A stretch of DNA of 34,734 nucleotides from Bacteroidales bacterium (GTDB lineage Bacteria; Bacteroidota; Bacteroidia; Bacteroidales; UBA932), in the NCBI GenBank assembly GCA_017442315.1, contig JAFRZX010000010.1, forward strand, positions 1 to 34,734, in the 5' to 3' direction. The translations under genes and the position numbers were made by a program. Each line of letters begins with the position of its first letter. Position 1 is the first letter of the stretch. Under the pieces are notes generated by a model, which had not been told where the DNA came from, did not search any database, and saw nothing but the letters and a program-made list of their open reading frames with translations. This document shows positions 8,154 through 17,814 of this stretch, piece after piece.

Positions 8154-11100
8154 TTACCTACCCGTGTCACCAACCTGAACAACCTTTATATTTAGAGACA
8201 GCTCTGATCCATCAGTTGTCGATACCTTTATTTCCCCATCCCTTTCCGGTGTCACAGTTCCTTCTGCAGCATCAGCCGGCAACTTATTGGAATCTACCTT
8301 TATCTTTAACTTCTGTTCTGATTCTTTAGTTACAGAAAAGAAAGTTCCCTTGGATACCTTAGCTTCCCAACTTCCGGTACATGTGACATTTACCGTATAT
8401 TCATCTCCCTGAACTGGCACGTTAAGCTGAGATGGACTCACACTGAATATATAACCCTTCTGAGATACAGTAACAGTCTTGGTGAAGGCAGGATTATCCG
8501 TACTTGTAAAGGTTATCTTGCCGGAACGGGCAGATGAATCCTTGTTCAGAGAAGCCTTGACCTTTACAGTTCTGTTGCCGGAACCATACTCTGTATCAAC
8601 AGTCAGGAACTTCCTGGCATCTGTATCAAAAACAGCCTTCCAGCCACCGGTACATGTGACATCAACTGTAAACTCTTCACCAAGAACATTTGCTTCTTTC
8701 TCTACAGGTTCAGCGTCCCAGACATAACCATCCTGAGATACGGTAACAATCTTGGTAAAGTCAGAATTGTCGGTACTTTCAAACATGATCTTGCCGGAAC
8801 GGGCTGATGACTCCTTGTTCAGAGAAGCTGTGACCTTTACAGTTCTGTTGCCGGAACCGGACTGAGGATCTACACTCAGGAATTTCTGAGCATCTGAATC
8901 AAGCCCAGCCTTCCAGCCACCGGTACATGTGACATCAACTATAAACTCTTCACCAAGAACATTTGCTTCTTTCTCTACAGGTGTAGCGTCCCAGACATAA
9001 CCATCCTGAGATACAGTAACAGTCTTGGTAAAGGCAGGATTATCGGTACTTGTAAAGGTTATCTTGCCGGAACGGGCTGATGACTCCTTGTTCAGAGAAG
9101 CCTTGACCTTTACAGCTCTGTTGCCGGAACCGGACTGAGGATCTACACTCAGGAATTTCTGAGCATCTGAATCAAGCTCAGCAGTCCAGCCACCGGTACA
9201 TGTGACACCTATATCAAAGGTTTCCCCTAAAGTTGCAACTGTCTTGCTATCCTTATCAACAACAAAGACATAACCTGCCTGAGACACCGTCACAATCCTC
9301 TTTAACTCAGGATTATCCGTACTGCTTACAGTCACATTTCCACTTCTTTGTCCAGCCTCTTTATTAAGATCGATATCAAATTCCAAACTATCATCCCCGG
9401 ATCCAGAATTTTTACCAACCGTTATGAACTGCTGGGCATCCGCATCAAGCTCCACTTTCCAATTGCCGGAGCACTTTACATCGAAGCCAAATTTTTGTGC
9501 AGTTGCGTCAAATTGATCCGAAGGAATGCCATCAAGACCAAATACATATTCTTTCTGAGATAGACTTACAGTCCTTTCTAATTCTGAAGGGTCTGTAGTA
9601 ACCAGCTTTATGCTTCCTTTTCTAACCTGTGGCTGATAGTTAGGATGGACTGTAACAAAGACAGACCCATTTCCTTCTCCGGACATCGGTACAATGTCAA
9701 GATACTGCTTCACAGCGTCATCAAGCTCTACGGCCCATGATCCGGTACAAGTAATCGGAATAGTGAAGCTGTCTCCCAAAACCGCACATTCTTCAGACCT
9801 TACGTCAACCTTGAATTCGTATGCTTTTTGAGCTATCGGTATTTCCTGTGTCTTGTTCTTGTCATCATTACTTGTAATGACAACTTTCACATTTCTTTCC
9901 GACTCCTTATAGTTCTCTGGTACTGTAAAGCTTAGGGTCTCCTCTATATCACGTCCACCTTGACCCTCAGTATCAGAGAGTCCAACCGGAAATTCCTTTA
10001 CTTCATTTCCTATAACAGCAGCTGTCCACTTACCGCTGCACTTGAACTTCATTTCATAGCTGTCTGTCTTCAATGCATCATGACTTATTGATTCAGGGCA
10101 TGAGACAATCTCCCATACGAAGTCTTTCTGATTTACAGATATTTTCTTTGTATGTTCAACGCCACCTACATTGCTATACACTTCAAACGAGCCACTGCGC
10201 ACTCCACCTGTATTATGTTCAGAACCAACCCTCACACTCACCTTGCCATCACTTCCGCTTCCACTCATCTTATCAATTCTGATCCAATCAGGTTTATTCC
10301 TGACATTCCACGGGCCGAGACAGTCAATGTCTAACGTTCTATCTGTATCATCCAACTCTCCGAACTCAGTCAAAAGAACAGGAGTGCTATCAAACCTATA
10401 TGCACCCTGCGAAACACTGAATGTAACAGACTTATCTACAATAGTGCTACTTACTGTAACAGTTGCTTGGCGTGGCTCTAAATTACCGTTATTTTTCAGA
10501 CTAAACGATGGTGATGCGCTTCCATAGCCACCGGCAGCACTCAAATCAACCCAATTTTCCGATTTGGAGATTTCCCACATGGCACCTGGGGTACAATCAA
10601 TCTTGAATGACTGCGAATCTGTCTCCAAGGCACCTAACTTATATTCAGGATTCGTTTTGACATCAAAGACAAAGGCATCCTGAGTTACAGTAATCGTTTT
10701 GTCTTCACCTTCATGGTTGGGATCTTCAGGAAGTGTCATTTCAGATTTATAGCTCCTGATGACTATATCTCCCGTTCTTTCCTGATTCCAAGGCGTTTCA
10801 ATCATTGTCCCGTCATTGTCCTTAAAAGTGACGGTTATATTTACTTTACCCTCTGTCCCATCACCTGCAGCCACACTGACCTCATCCACCCATTCAGGTG
10901 CTGAAAAAACTCTCCAAGGAGCTCCGCAATCTATAGTAAACTCATATTCATCAGATTTATATGCAGGAATATTTTTCTCAAATACAGAATCATCTATATC
11001 AAAGCAATATACTTTTTGCGTAATACTGAAGTTCTTCCTTGCTTCTGCTACATTCTTTCCATCATGAAGGTCACTGGTAATGGTAACAGTCATAGTACGC

Positions 11101-12926
11101 GGATGTTCTTTATCCTCATTAGGATTGATGGCATTCATTACTATTTCGTGTGTTCCTGCGCCTCCGTTCAGCACGCCTTCATCATCTGCCATAACAACTG
11201 CTCCGTCCGACATATAAGATGCAAAACCAACATTCAACCAATCATCGTCAGCATCCGTAGAAGACATCTTCAATGTCCAGGGACCAGATGATTCAAACCT
11301 GATATTATGAGGTTTTGTATCCAATCTGGAAATCTCAATGCCGTTTTCCAGATCATACCTGTCATCCTTAATTTGAAATATGAACGGCTTCTGAGTAAAT
11401 TTCGGATGCAGATCATCGGAAATACCTGGATCATTCGCCTTGAAATCGGTTGACAAAGTCAGGACCGCCTCGTTTTCCTTGAAATTAAGATTCTGCTTCG
11501 GCGCCATCAGATCTATATCCGATGTTCCATGACCGGAATCGTTATATTCGAGCCAATCCTTATTACCATCATCTATCTTCCACGGACCTTTTGTCCTGAC
11601 CTTCACAGTCTTTTTATCATTATCACTGCACAGATTTGGAAAAGATCTATCTGAGTTATAATCAATCAGTTCCAACTCATAAAGGTTCTGCGAATAATCC
11701 AGACATATGGTATCCACAGGCTCATTACCGACACTCAAAGGCAACATAAGAGACTTTCCTGTAGGAACAGGATCAGAAACTGCATCCTGAGGCAATTTAT
11801 TCACATTAGGCCTTGGCACTACAAGACGCATCTTTTTTCTGACACATTGTCTATCTAGCTGGTGAGTGGTATCACTCTGCAACAGGTCTTTATATGGCAA
11901 TTCCTCATTTCCCTCGCATATCAATTCATCTCCATCAGCCAATCCATCCCAATCATTATCACTAAACTGTACCTTGTCCTTCTCGTAGACGATATAGAAA
12001 TACTGCTCTCCAGGATATGTGTCAGCAGTACTATGGTCAGTCAGATAATCATACCCAAGTTCACTGAACGGTTTTTTGAGTATATATATATCCGTGGCTT
12101 CCTCTTTCAGTTCACATCCTTCCATGCCTTCCAGATAAAAAAGAAGGAAATCCTGACGCACATCAATAGTCCTTGTCAAAGCATGAGATACAGATTCATC
12201 AAGTTCCATATCCTTCCCATCAAGCCCTACCTTTCGCGGACGGATAGTGATTTTCGCCGGGAACACCTGATTATTAAGATTATGGTCTTCAGCAGACAGT
12301 CTGAACGACAGTATATCAGGGACATCTCCAAGCAATCCGTATTTCTCAGATAAGACAGGTTTACCATCTTCCTCCAGCAGATAACGCTGTTCTTCACTAT
12401 TTTCACCGCTGAAGTCTATTTCCCAATGAATATTTGATTCAACTTCAAATATTGCCCCTTTATCACTGCCGGACTTCATCCAATCAAAAGTGACATATGT
12501 CGTTGAGTCTGTCCTATAATCACTAGCATCTGATATCCTGACATCAAGCACAGCAGCATGCTGAGTAACTTTGAATTTATCTATTTCGTCTCCCTGTCTG
12601 CTGCAGAAAACGACATGTGTAGAATCAGACTCACCATCAAGGTTCGGCTTTACAGTAACTGTTATGGCAGTAGTTCCAGCCTTACCTTTCTCCGGCTTTA
12701 CCGTCAACCAGTTATCCTTGTTGTCCAGACCGTCATAGTCTATCTCCCAATCATACCGGGAAGTATAGGACAGAACCATTTCATCTCCCAGAGGATGTAC
12801 AGTCACATCCTCAACAGGGAGCAACGTAGGCAGTTCACTTTCATGCACAGCCATCTGACTATCCTTGTCACATCCGAAAAAAAAGACACCGGCAATCACG
12901 CCGACCAACAGATTTCTGAACTTCAT
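8154..12926 (-). CDS. Giant BACON-domain lipoprotein, ~14 repeats
   Basis: I place the start at ATG 12926, giving 1590 residues. This start begins directly with a lipoprotein signal (MKFRNLLVGVI, lipobox Phe-Phe-Gly-Cys, Cys19) and leaves a 22-base gap to the permease gene; the in-frame ATG at 12962 would add 12 charged residues and overlap that gene. The acidic and lysine residues just after Cys19 (DKD) resemble a Bacteroidetes surface-export signal. I count about 14 Ig-like units of about 90 residues, each with a (C/S)xGxW core and an SQxxY-like end, typical of BACON (carbohydrate- or mucin-binding-associated) domains. The last few units are nearly identical. It is probably a long cell-surface stalk or adhesin. 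It sits directly downstream of an ABC permease/ATPase pair, suggesting a functional link. Confidence 0.85.
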   Translation of the reverse strand: MKFRNLLVGVIAGVFFFGCDKDSQMAVHESELPTLLPVEDVTVHPLGDEMVLSYTSRYDWEIDYDGLDNKDNWLTVKPEKGKAGTTAITVTVKPNLDGESDSTHVVFCSRQGDEIDKFKVTQHAAVLDVRISDASDYRTDSTTYVTFDWMKSGSDKGAIFEVESNIHWEIDFSGENSEEQRYLLEEDGKPVLSEKYGLLGDVPDILSFRLSAEDHNLNNQVFPAKITIRPRKVGLDGKDMELDESVSHALTRTIDVRQDFLLFYLEGMEGCELKEEATDIYILKKPFSELGYDYLTDHSTADTYPGEQYFYIVYEKDKVQFSDNDWDGLADGDELICEGNEELPYKDLLQSDTTHQLDRQCVRKKMRLVVPRPNVNKLPQDAVSDPVPTGKSLMLPLSVGNEPVDTICLDYSQNLYELELIDYNSDRSFPNLCSDNDKKTVKVRTKGPWKIDDGNKDWLEYNDSGHGTSDIDLMAPKQNLNFKENEAVLTLSTDFKANDPGISDDLHPKFTQKPFIFQIKDDRYDLENGIEISRLDTKPHNIRFESSGPWTLKMSSTDADDDWLNVGFASYMSDGAVVMADDEGVLNGGAGTHEIVMNAINPNEDKEHPRTMTVTITSDLHDGKNVAEARKNFSITQKVYCFDIDDSVFEKNIPAYKSDEYEFTIDCGAPWRVFSAPEWVDEVSVAAGDGTEGKVNITVTFKDNDGTMIETPWNQERTGDIVIRSYKSEMTLPEDPNHEGEDKTITVTQDAFVFDVKTNPEYKLGALETDSQSFKIDCTPGAMWEISKSENWVDLSAAGGYGSASPSFSLKNNGNLEPRQATVTVSSTIVDKSVTFSVSQGAYRFDSTPVLLTEFGELDDTDRTLDIDCLGPWNVRNKPDWIRIDKMSGSGSDGKVSVRVGSEHNTGGVRSGSFEVYSNVGGVEHTKKISVNQKDFVWEIVSCPESISHDALKTDSYEMKFKCSGKWTAAVIGNEVKEFPVGLSDTEGQGGRDIEETLSFTVPENYKESERNVKVVITSNDDKNKTQEIPIAQKAYEFKVDVRSEECAVLGDSFTIPITCTGSWAVELDDAVKQYLDIVPMSGEGNGSVFVTVHPNYQPQVRKGSIKLVTTDPSELERTVSLSQKEYVFGLDGIPSDQFDATAQKFGFDVKCSGNWKVELDADAQQFITVGKNSGSGDDSLEFDIDLNKEAGQRSGNVTVSSTDNPELKRIVTVSQAGYVFVVDKDSKTVATLGETFDIGVTCTGGWTAELDSDAQKFLSVDPQSGSGNRAVKVKASLNKESSARSGKITFTSTDNPAFTKTVTVSQDGYVWDATPVEKEANVLGEEFIVDVTCTGGWKAGLDSDAQKFLSVDPQSGSGNRTVKVTASLNKESSARSGKIMFESTDNSDFTKIVTVSQDGYVWDAEPVEKEANVLGEEFTVDVTCTGGWKAVFDTDARKFLTVDTEYGSGNRTVKVKASLNKDSSARSGKITFTSTDNPAFTKTVTVSQKGYIFSVSPSQLNVPVQGDEYTVNVTCTGSWEAKVSKGTFFSVTKESEQKLKIKVDSNKLPADAAEGTVTPERDGEIKVSTTDGSELSLNIKVVQVGDTGR
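8461..9279 (-). repeat. Three tandem 273-bp repeat units inside the BACON gene
   Basis: The same landmarks recur at an exact 273-bp period. The TGAGA(T/C)AC start lies at 8461, 8734, 9007 and 9280, and the CAGCCACCGGTACATGTGAC block at 8641, 8914 and 9187. Each unit encodes 91 residues, one BACON-like domain. Adjacent copies are nearly identical at DNA level over long stretches, so they are recent duplications and could change copy number by recombination. Confidence 0.9.
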
Positions 12927-12948
12927 ATAAGAGTTTTTTTCTTTATAT

Positions 12949-14538
12949 TTATTGCCTATCATAAATCAAATCACCTGGAGTTGCCTTAAGCAGGCTACGC
13001 ATCACCGCAAATACAGTATAAACCGATGCCAACACGATTATGATTACAGAGCATACAGTCTTGACGCTCCACAGCGACAGATAATCAAACACACCATCCT
13101 TCAGAATACCGCACACATGCAGGAATCCCTGGATCATCCATGTCACAGACAATGACATGACTATGGAGACAACTATTATCGCCGCCATGATCAGCACATA
13201 CACACTGATAAGATCCCTATTGCTGATTCCGAAGGCCTTGAATGTTCCAAGGTTCCTCTTCACTTTCTGGAAATAAGACTGGAGAAGATTTACGATAAAC
13301 AGAATTATACATACTATGGCAAAAACGATGATTACCCATGACAGTATATTACCCATGGTGCTCACCGCATTGAAATTTTCTTTCGCATTGATCTGGGACA
13401 TCTCGATCTTGACATCGAAATTGTCGCGGACAAAAGATTCAAATTCCCTGATCTTATCCAGATTATCAAAATGAACAGAAATAAATGCCTTCTGCTGCAG
13501 GTCATATGGGCTGAATTCATATGCAAACACACGGGCAACTCCATCTTCTGCATATACATCAAGAACTTTCTCATTTATGGACCTCCATACCTCATAGTCA
13601 AGATACTCATCGAAGCAATCCATCGTCACGAATACCCCATCCATGAATGGTATTATCTCTGGAGTATAGAAACTGTATTCGTCCATGACAATGGGAGCAT
13701 CCGTATATCCGGACGCCGCTTCATCAACGGTTTTCTTGAACTTTTCCAGTTCGATGCCGGCAGGGACAAAATAACTGATATTCCGCGCATAACTGTCTTT
13801 GCACATATTGAACGGATATGTATAGTCATTGCATGCCTGCTGATAGAAATATGTGCTTGATATTATATCAACATTTCCGGGAAGCCTCTTTACAATTGCA
13901 AGAACCGGGACAGGAACCCTCACAAATTCTTCATCCATCAGATTGAATCCATATGCATCTGCTCCTGGGGAGTAACTCTGGAAATCTATGTACGAAGGTG
14001 CTGAAGAAAAACCTAGTTTCTTCATCGCTTCTTCAGTCAGAATGACTCCTATCGTATTGGGGGCTACTGATGCAAGATCCTTAACCCTCCAATTACGCAC
14101 AACATTGTCCTTGTTAAGAATTTCTTCGACAAGAGGAGTGCTTATATCCTGAAAGAAACGGCATTTAAGATATTGTATATTCTTTTCTTCCTTTCCAAAG
14201 AACATGTATGTAAAGGAGAAATCAGACTGATAGCTGCTGTAATGGTAATATTCCTTATTTTCATCCGAATCGAGAGCATTTTCCAGACCAAAGAAATCTC
14301 CTTCTCCAAACTCATTCTTAATATCCACCCAATTGATGAAAGGATCATCCATCTTATATGAAAGATAGTCCAGACTGGCATTACTGAATGCAATGGCAAG
14401 GAAGGTTGCAGTCAGCACGGCTGTAAGAAGCCACAGACTGGAATAATTCTTTCCGAGAACCACCTTTCCCTCTCTCTTGACGAAAAGCCGGAAATAATCG
14501 TTTTTCAATGTATCAAGAATCTTCATATCTATCATCAT
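12949..14538 (-). CDS. ABC transporter permease, MacB/FtsX type
   Basis: A 529-residue permease with one TM segment near the N-terminus (about residues 33-52), a large extracytoplasmic domain (about 55-385), and three C-terminal TM segments (about 388-415, 435-465 and 485-515). This is the MacB/LolC/FtsX topology of the type VII ABC superfamily, which performs mechanotransmission or lipoprotein/peptide export rather than small-molecule transport. The sequence is divergent and the periplasmic domain matches nothing I can name. Its ATG overlaps the ATPase stop codon (ATGA), so the pair is translationally coupled. It is followed after 22 bases by the giant BACON lipoprotein, a plausible client. 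Confidence 0.82.
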   Translation of the reverse strand: MMIDMKILDTLKNDYFRLFVKREGKVVLGKNYSSLWLLTAVLTATFLAIAFSNASLDYLSYKMDDPFINWVDIKNEFGEGDFFGLENALDSDENKEYYHYSSYQSDFSFTYMFFGKEEKNIQYLKCRFFQDISTPLVEEILNKDNVVRNWRVKDLASVAPNTIGVILTEEAMKKLGFSSAPSYIDFQSYSPGADAYGFNLMDEEFVRVPVPVLAIVKRLPGNVDIISSTYFYQQACNDYTYPFNMCKDSYARNISYFVPAGIELEKFKKTVDEAASGYTDAPIVMDEYSFYTPEIIPFMDGVFVTMDCFDEYLDYEVWRSINEKVLDVYAEDGVARVFAYEFSPYDLQQKAFISVHFDNLDKIREFESFVRDNFDVKIEMSQINAKENFNAVSTMGNILSWVIIVFAIVCIILFIVNLLQSYFQKVKRNLGTFKAFGISNRDLISVYVLIMAAIIVVSIVMSLSVTWMIQGFLHVCGILKDGVFDYLSLWSVKTVCSVIIIVLASVYTVFAVMRSLLKATPGDLIYDRQ

Positions 14539-15407
14539 ATTTTCTTCAAGTACAACTCGAATTCTGCAGTTTCATACGTTTCAACACCGTTGCTCCAGCT
14601 TTTTCCATCATGGGAAGGGGTAAAGATACAAGTGTCATCTATCACACCATAATATGTCACTTCATCCTTGACATTCTTTACCGGACGGCTTTCCTTCCTG
14701 ATCTTTATTATCATATCTGCAAATGTCACTGACAGATGCATGTCATGGGAAACAATGATGGCGGAGCTTCCTTTCAGACCGTTAAGCTTAGCCGTCAGCA
14801 GTTCCATCGCCTTGACAGCATTGTCGCTGTCAAGGTTTCCTGTTGGTTCGTCACCGAAAAGGACTGTAAAATCGGGAAGTATCGCACGGGCGAAGGCCAG
14901 TCTCTGCTGCTGTCCTCCGGAAAGTTCCTGCGCCATTCTCTCGTCGGTTATATGCTCCAGTCCAAGATCCTCAAGCACCTGTGATGCCTTTTCAAAGGCC
15001 TCTACCTGCGAATAACCTTGAAGCATACGGGTAAGGGCGATGTTCTCATACGCAGTGAAATTCCTCATCAGATTGGTACTCTGGAATATGAAATTGAAAT
15101 GCCGAAGTCTGAACTCTGACAGTTCGTCATCATCATCCTTTGCCCAAAGATCCATCAGATCCACTGAAGATCCATTGCCTTCGTGGAAAATGAATTTAGT
15201 TCTTTCCTGAGGAACAATCGTATTGTTCATCAATCCGAGGACCTCAAGAATGGTACTCTTTCCTATGCCTGACTCTCCTACGATAAAGACCTTCTTGCCT
15301 TTAGGAATCACCAGATCATGTATTTCAAGAACAACTTTCGACACTCCTTCACGGTAATTCCTGTCGTAGGAGCATCTCAAATCAGATATTTCAAATAATT
15401 TATCCAT
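14535..15407 (-). CDS. ABC transporter ATP-binding protein, MacB/LolD type
   Basis: A 290-residue cytoplasmic ATPase that would power the adjacent permease. Motifs are complete: Walker A GESGIGKST (44-52), Q-loop FQ (108-109), signature LSGGQQQRL (162-170), Walker B VLFGDEP (182-188) with the LolD/MacB-typical TGNLDS next to it, and the H-loop His221. A C-terminal extension of about 50 residues beyond the nucleotide-binding domain is longer than in LolD and is not recognised. An acidic insertion (DDDDE, about 91-95) lies before the Q-loop. It starts 16 bases after the TssR-like vWA gene, so it is part of the block rather than a separate transport operon. Confidence 0.93.
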   Translation of the reverse strand: MDKLFEISDLRCSYDRNYREGVSKVVLEIHDLVIPKGKKVFIVGESGIGKSTILEVLGLMNNTIVPQERTKFIFHEGNGSSVDLMDLWAKDDDDELSEFRLRHFNFIFQSTNLMRNFTAYENIALTRMLQGYSQVEAFEKASQVLEDLGLEHITDERMAQELSGGQQQRLAFARAILPDFTVLFGDEPTGNLDSDNAVKAMELLTAKLNGLKGSSAIIVSHDMHLSVTFADMIIKIRKESRPVKNVKDEVTYYGVIDDTCIFTPSHDGKSWSNGVETYETAEFELYLKKI

Positions 15408-15423
15408 TATCCTGTTTCAATTT

Positions 15424-17796
15424 TTAAGGAAGATCCTCAACCGGAAGCCAATAATATTTAAGTCCGTTAAATACACGGGTATATTTATATGGATTGGATT
15501 TCAGTCTCTGCAGAATCCTGAACTTACGCTTGAAATCATCCACAAGGCTAAGATACTCCACATTGGATACCGCCTGAGGATTTGCAATTTCCACTATTGT
15601 ATACCCTTTCAGAGCACCAGCCGCCTCATTAAGTCCTGCCACTGTAGCCATAACCTCGCTGTAACCCATCTGATTCATCCTGTCATCCGTTATATCAGGA
15701 ACCATTGACTGGATCAGGGCTTTCATAGCATTCACATACGGAGCACGGTCATTATTCTGAACGACTGCGGCTGCATTTACAGGAGCAAGACGCTCAATCA
15801 AAGTATTAAGTTCATCAGATGATATGAATACCACAGGCTTGAAATAAGGACGCCCGGACTTATGAGCTTTGTGAGAATACCCCATATATGTGACCAATTG
15901 ATTGGATTTCATCAACTCTTCATAAGCTTCAACTCCAATCCTGGCCTTGATGAACTCTTCATTGATGTCAATCGATCCTTTTTCAAGATTCGGATTCGGT
16001 TCAAAGACAGTTTTAGAAGCAGAAGTAATAAGGTCTATCTGAAATTTCACAGACTCAGCACAATACATGATGGACTGCTGCATAAGAGAGGACAACTTAT
16101 TCAACGGCATCTGCTGTGCCCCTGACATAGGCATGTTGTGGGAACCGATGAAAAGGTTGCTCTTCGCATCATTCTCAAGAGCAAATCCATCATCTGTACT
16201 CTTGATCTGGACCTTGACTGTCCCTTTACTCAAATTATCATACTTCTTTTCCAAACTCTTGAAAAGGAGACGCTGCAACTGATTGTTAAAAAGTGCAAAA
16301 GCATCTTCTGCTCCTCTCCGCACCTGAAATCCCATAAGATTGACATTCTTATCAACTATCTTTTTAATCAGAGCATCAGGAGAGTATTTCGTATCCGCAC
16401 GGTCATTTCCGCAATCGCCGACCACAAGAAGAAGGTTGCTCTGGTCAGGATTGAATCCCATACGGTCAAGAGCCACATTTATTCCTTCATACATGGCTTC
16501 TTCCAAAGTTCTGTCGCCTGTATTGCTCCTTATGCCATATTTTCCTCCCGTATCAAGAAAAGAGTCAAGCTTAGGGTTTCCCGGATTAGTCAGTGGCATT
16601 ATTTCTGTAACAAACTCCTTGTCGCTGTAGTCCCTGTAGATAACTACTCCGACTTTCACATTGTATTTGTTTCCGAAGAATTTAACACCTTCCTTTATAG
16701 CCTCCTTCACTGCAGGATAGAAAGGCTCCATTGAAGATGTACCATCTATCACGATTCCGATGTTGATGTTGGACATCTGACGTAATTCGGCTTCCGACAG
16801 CCCCAATGGGCTTACTTTGTCTTCTTCTCCACCTACTACCAATGTACCGCCCCCCACAGCACCAAATGTTGAACATCTGTACATATCATCTGTTCCACCG
16901 TCAAGCAAAGGCAATCTTAAGTCATCCGGATGCATACGATATAGATGAGGATCCTTTTCTGTGGACTGCTTGCTTTTAAAAGGAATCATGGTCACACAAT
17001 TATTTAGTCCCTTATCTTCATAAATACGTATCTGCTGATTTTCAGCTGAGAAATACTCTACATCCTTCTTTTCCCATGTAGGCTCTATACAAGACCTCTG
17101 ATTCCAGGCCACATACGACTGTTCCGGAACCCATCCCAGCAACACCCGGTCTGAGCGTCCATCCAAAGTATGAGCATCTGCCAGAAGAGACAGATTCCCT
17201 TCACGTTTCATCACAAAATAGAAGTTCATATCTGTCATAAGTGTTTTATACTTGCTTTTGTCACGGGGATTATAGAACATCTTACCAACATCACCATCCT
17301 TTGACACCTGATCCAGATTCACACATAAAAGAGCCTTGTTGTAGATACCTGCATCATTGGCAGGACAAGAATGCCATAACAGAAGATTCTTCATAGACAC
17401 CCATCCCTTGCATTCCGCATATTGAGATATCATAGGGTATGCGATGTCTTCCTGAGGTTCAGTGTAGACCAATGCATAACCATTCTTGATCTGAGCGATC
17501 CTAAGACGGTCATTCAATGAAAGCGACGAGTACTTTGTAGTACTGCCGGGAGCGTCATATGTCACATTATCGTTTCTGTCACTATAGACAATCCAGAACG
17601 TCCTGTTCCTAGGAGCCTTGCCCTGCCCATAATCCGGAGATTTTTCAAGAGCCGCCACATGCTCTTCGAAAAGAACAGCATTGGACAACAACACATCAGG
17701 ATAAAAGATCTGACATTTTTCCGGAAGCTTTATCTGAGCTGAACCAGAATAGCTTACGCAAAGAATCAAAAATAATGTTAAGACGATTTTTTTCAT
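15424..17796 (-). CDS. Exported vWA-domain protein resembling TssR
   Basis: A 790-residue protein with a signal peptide (cleavage near GSAQ, residues 18-21), so it is periplasmic or envelope-bound. Two SH3-like segments, marked by GWVSMKNLLLW (about 131) and GWVPEQSYVAW (about 221), precede a von Willebrand A domain (about 343-540) with the MIDAS-type motif D351-G-T-S-S. The C-terminal 250 residues are not recognised. The layout and length resemble proteins annotated as TssR-domain proteins, which accompany Bacteroidetes type VI secretion systems. No other T6SS gene is in the window, so the link is tentative; it may be a paralogue serving another envelope machine. The gene lies mid-block, 18 bases after its upstream neighbour. 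Confidence 0.62.
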   Translation of the reverse strand: MKKIVLTLFLILCVSYSGSAQIKLPEKCQIFYPDVLLSNAVLFEEHVAALEKSPDYGQGKAPRNRTFWIVYSDRNDNVTYDAPGSTTKYSSLSLNDRLRIAQIKNGYALVYTEPQEDIAYPMISQYAECKGWVSMKNLLLWHSCPANDAGIYNKALLCVNLDQVSKDGDVGKMFYNPRDKSKYKTLMTDMNFYFVMKREGNLSLLADAHTLDGRSDRVLLGWVPEQSYVAWNQRSCIEPTWEKKDVEYFSAENQQIRIYEDKGLNNCVTMIPFKSKQSTEKDPHLYRMHPDDLRLPLLDGGTDDMYRCSTFGAVGGGTLVVGGEEDKVSPLGLSEAELRQMSNINIGIVIDGTSSMEPFYPAVKEAIKEGVKFFGNKYNVKVGVVIYRDYSDKEFVTEIMPLTNPGNPKLDSFLDTGGKYGIRSNTGDRTLEEAMYEGINVALDRMGFNPDQSNLLLVVGDCGNDRADTKYSPDALIKKIVDKNVNLMGFQVRRGAEDAFALFNNQLQRLLFKSLEKKYDNLSKGTVKVQIKSTDDGFALENDAKSNLFIGSHNMPMSGAQQMPLNKLSSLMQQSIMYCAESVKFQIDLITSASKTVFEPNPNLEKGSIDINEEFIKARIGVEAYEELMKSNQLVTYMGYSHKAHKSGRPYFKPVVFISSDELNTLIERLAPVNAAAVVQNNDRAPYVNAMKALIQSMVPDITDDRMNQMGYSEVMATVAGLNEAAGALKGYTIVEIANPQAVSNVEYLSLVDDFKRKFRILQRLKSNPYKYTRVFNGLKYYWLPVEDLP

Positions 17797-17814
17797 ATAT
17801 GTTTTACTGTTTTT

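Noticed and set aside
8461-9279. Tandem repeats considered as a CRISPR-like array
   Set aside because: The units are 273 bp, in frame and encode BACON-like domains with no unique spacers.
12558-12989. Plus-strand ORF of 143 residues
   Set aside because: It is antisense to the start of the BACON lipoprotein gene and has no recognisable features.
16138-16734. Plus-strand ORF of 198 residues
   Set aside because: It is antisense to the vWA region of the TssR-like gene and has no family resemblance or start signals.
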